Shown here piece after piece: positions 45,161 through 45,363 of a DNA stretch of 45,363 bases. Each line of letters begins with the position of its first letter. Positions within the stretch are counted from its first letter, which is position 1. The DNA lies in the NCBI GenBank assembly GCA_018692315.1, contig JABHKC010000064.1, positions 1-45,363 on the forward strand. Direction: 5' to 3'. A program made the position numbers and the translations under genes. The notes below the pieces were generated by a model that was not told where the DNA came from, did no database searches, and saw nothing but the letters and a program-made list of their open reading frames with translations. Source of the stretch: Bacteroidota bacterium (GTDB lineage Bacteria; Bacteroidota; Bacteroidia; Bacteroidales; JABHKC01).

Positions 45161-45363
45161 ATGAAAATCTTTATTTTAATAATACACATCTTTACTATAA
45201 ATATCCATGTTTTTTCACAAGAAGTAGAATGCGAATGGATTCTATCTGCTGGAACTAATGCTCAAGAGTCAGTATATGCAATTGAAAATGACAATAATGG
45301 AAATTGTTATATGTTATACGCAAGTCCGTTTAATCAGCCTATTATGATTGATACTATACAAGT
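45161..45363 (+). CDS. Secreted protein, 5' end only
   Basis: An open frame runs from the ATG at 45161 to the window edge, 67 codons without a stop. A signal peptide covers about residues 1-19 (KIFILIIHIFTINIHVFSQ, cleavage before EVE). The mature start reads WILSAGTNAQESVYAIENDN, then NGNCYMLYASPF, which resembles the W-x-x-x-x-G-x-x-x-D-x-x-x-x-I-x-x-D-x-x-G-N-x-Y pattern of SBBP-type beta-propeller repeats in Bacteroidota surface proteins. It is probably another exported or T9SS-linked protein. The promoter and palindromes just upstream support independent transcription. Confidence 0.75.
   Translation, partial: MKIFILIIHIFTINIHVFSQEVECEWILSAGTNAQESVYAIENDNNGNCYMLYASPFNQPIMIDTIQ

Overview
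The window comes from an AT-rich (roughly one-third G+C) member of the Bacteroidota. The evidence is a fused lpxC-fabZ gene followed by lpxA, two predicted substrates with type A (Por) sorting tails for the type IX secretion system (T9SS), a 1722-residue SprB-repeat protein ending in the gliding-motility-associated (type B) tail next to a PorP/SprF-family gene, an OmpA/beta-propeller protein, and promoters of the TTTG-N18/19-TAnnTTTG type instead of sigma70 boxes. No rRNA, tRNA, CRISPR array, phage or transposase gene is visible.

Layout. 1-1382: a reverse-strand outer-membrane barrel with its terminator. 1584-7836: a YfhO-family membrane protein and two tandem TMTC-like membrane glycosyltransferase/TPR paralogues, separated from YfhO by a 121-bp hairpin element. 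7850-8983: hemW on the reverse strand. 9110-14112: a soluble signalling cluster of a FIST-domain protein (5' end apparently frameshifted), a PAS histidine kinase, an Rcp1-type response regulator and a REC-PAS-kinase-REC hybrid. 14202-16387: lpxC/fabZ and lpxA, reverse strand. 16661-19776: a stand-alone protein of four helicase-associated (HA) repeats, the futalosine-pathway enzyme MqnE, and a PhcB-like methyltransferase. 19811-25440, reverse strand: a DUF3108 protein, a Cache-domain lipoprotein, a large Cache-PAS hybrid kinase with a degenerate inner receiver, and an AIM24/TIGR00266 protein. 25608-28961: a DUF58 protein, two VanZ-like membrane proteins, and a cysteine-desulfurase-like class V aminotransferase.

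From 29370 on, the window is mostly cell-surface genes: a PKD lipoprotein, a T9SS substrate with a duplicated domain and a strong terminator, a reverse-strand operon SprB-like adhesin > PorP/SprF > OmpA/propeller protein, a 1 kb spacer holding a C9 tract, a 999-residue beta-helix T9SS substrate, and the 5' end of another secreted protein behind a double palindrome and a good promoter match.

How the genes fit together. The lpx genes build lipid A and mqnE makes menaquinone. YfhO and the TMTC-like proteins suggest extracytoplasmic glycosylation. The two kinase clusters suggest cytosolic (FIST) and envelope (Cache) sensing. The SprB/PorP/OmpA operon looks like a self-contained module for exporting a long adhesin and tethering it at the surface. 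The least explained items are the FIST frameshift with its adjacent 16-bp inverted repeat, the stand-alone HA-repeat protein, the degenerate receiver with Glu at the phosphosite, the 121-bp hairpin element and the palindrome pair near 45.07 kb.
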